A stretch of 64,000 bases of DNA from the NCBI RefSeq assembly GCF_022605725.1, contig NC_065550.1, forward strand, positions 7,688,001 to 7,752,000, given 5' to 3'. This stretch comes from Anthonomus grandis grandis (taxonomy: Eukaryota; Arthropoda; Insecta; Coleoptera; Curculionidae). The notes below the pieces were generated by a model, which was given only the letters and a program-made list of their open reading frames with translations, was not told the DNA's origin and ran no database searches. The translations under genes and the position numbers were made by a program. Each line of letters starts with the position of its first letter. Position 1 is the first letter of the stretch. Shown in pieces: positions 63,505 through 64,000 of this stretch.

Positions 63505-64000
63505 TGAATATAATGCATCTTAACATCAGATCTCTCAGAGTGAAATGTGGACAATTGGAAGCATTTCTGTCAGACAAGAACAAGACATAGTATGCTTATC
63601 GGAACATTGGTTACTAGATGAGGAGTTAAATTCCAGTAAGTGGCTAGAAAATTTTAATTGTGTTATCCATTCTCGTCAGAAAAGTTTTAAAGGTAGAGGT
63701 GTATTAATTTTGGTAAAAAATAAAGTCTTGGTTTTATTGTTGATTTTAACATCAAGAAATGTATTGAAATCAAACAATATTGAAATCTTTTGCTCAAAAT
63801 AAATAAAAGTCAATGAGTAATCATTGTTGGGGACTTCAATGTGCACTTTGGGGTATCAGACAGTGACACTTAAACAATCTTTGTGATCTGTTTGGTGAAT
63901 TTGGTTTTAAAAACTTCTACTAGTAATTTAAAAGCAAAAAAAAACAGATATAAACATTTCAGATCATAAAATGCAACAAATGTTATTTTTAAATTATTAT
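63505..64000 (+). pseudogene. N-terminal endonuclease of a non-LTR retrotransposon, runs off the right edge
   Basis: MNIMHLNIRSLRVKCGQLEAFL (63508-63570), a frame change, then QDIVCLSEHWLLDEELNSSKWLENF (63581-63660), GRGVLILVKNK, and IIVGDFNVHFG (63822-63852) mark an apurinic-type endonuclease like that of CR1/Jockey elements. A stop at 63800 and later stops show decay. The end near 63960 (ISDHK) again recalls the SDH block. Confidence 0.7.

Noticed and set aside
1..64000. CRISPR arrays, prokaryotic operons, tRNA or rRNA genes
   Set aside because: No regular spaced repeats, no cloverleaf with A/B boxes and no rRNA core sequence noticed. The introns and host genes show this is animal DNA. A tRNA scan would be the decisive test.

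Overview
The window is animal nuclear DNA, most likely from an insect and probably a beetle. It holds two ordinary spliced host genes with GT-AG introns, and most of the rest is decayed transposable elements typical of arthropods (long-TIR mariner-like, P, hAT, Transib, MULE, CR1/Jockey/LOA/RTE-like). The order is an inference from element repertoire, not from a species marker.

Host genes. A complete gene for COP9 signalosome subunit 1 (CSN1/GPS1) lies on the minus strand. It has seven exons between 47085 and 24794 that join to 485 codons without a frame error. Two of its introns are tiny (54 and 57 bases) and three are large (about 3.0, 10.9 and 6.7 kb) and packed with transposon debris. About 4.3 kb upstream of its start, on the plus strand, is the first coding exon of electron transfer flavoprotein subunit beta (ETFB, 51414-51464); the rest of that gene must lie beyond the window behind an intron of more than 12.5 kb.

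Left third (1-24 kb), no host gene seen. In order: a MULE-type transposase relic with a duplicated 3' end; a deleted long-TIR mariner-like element (3.2-4.8 kb); a fold-back MITE; two further mariner-like relics; two nested fold-back elements; a 4.09 kb Transib element (11263-15351), the transposon superfamily from which the RAG1 V(D)J recombinase derives; a P-element relic split by a hAT element with an exact 8-base target duplication; another fold-back; and a 2.8 kb long-TIR mariner-like element with a nearly whole transposase.

Middle (24.8-47.1 kb), CSN1 and its introns. The introns contain a LOA/I-like non-LTR retrotransposon with ORF1, endonuclease, RT and RNase H relics, a PHD-finger relic, a mariner-like element with 35-base TIRs, and an RTE-like retrotransposon split by a mariner-like element that itself holds a second one.

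Right (47.4-64 kb). Here lie several CR1/Jockey-like RT relics, the ETFB exon, and a four-level nest: a long-TIR mariner-like element (52105-61527) holds a minus-strand Jockey-like element, which holds a plus-strand CR1-like element, which holds a 5'-truncated Jockey-like element. The innermost insertion is in frame and leaves one 1050-codon ORF with two reverse transcriptase palm regions.

The items most worth a second look are the Transib/RAG1-like element, the in-frame double-RT ORF in the nest, and the group of mariner-like elements that share a D-41-D spacing, very long TIRs and repeated CAGGGTG motifs.
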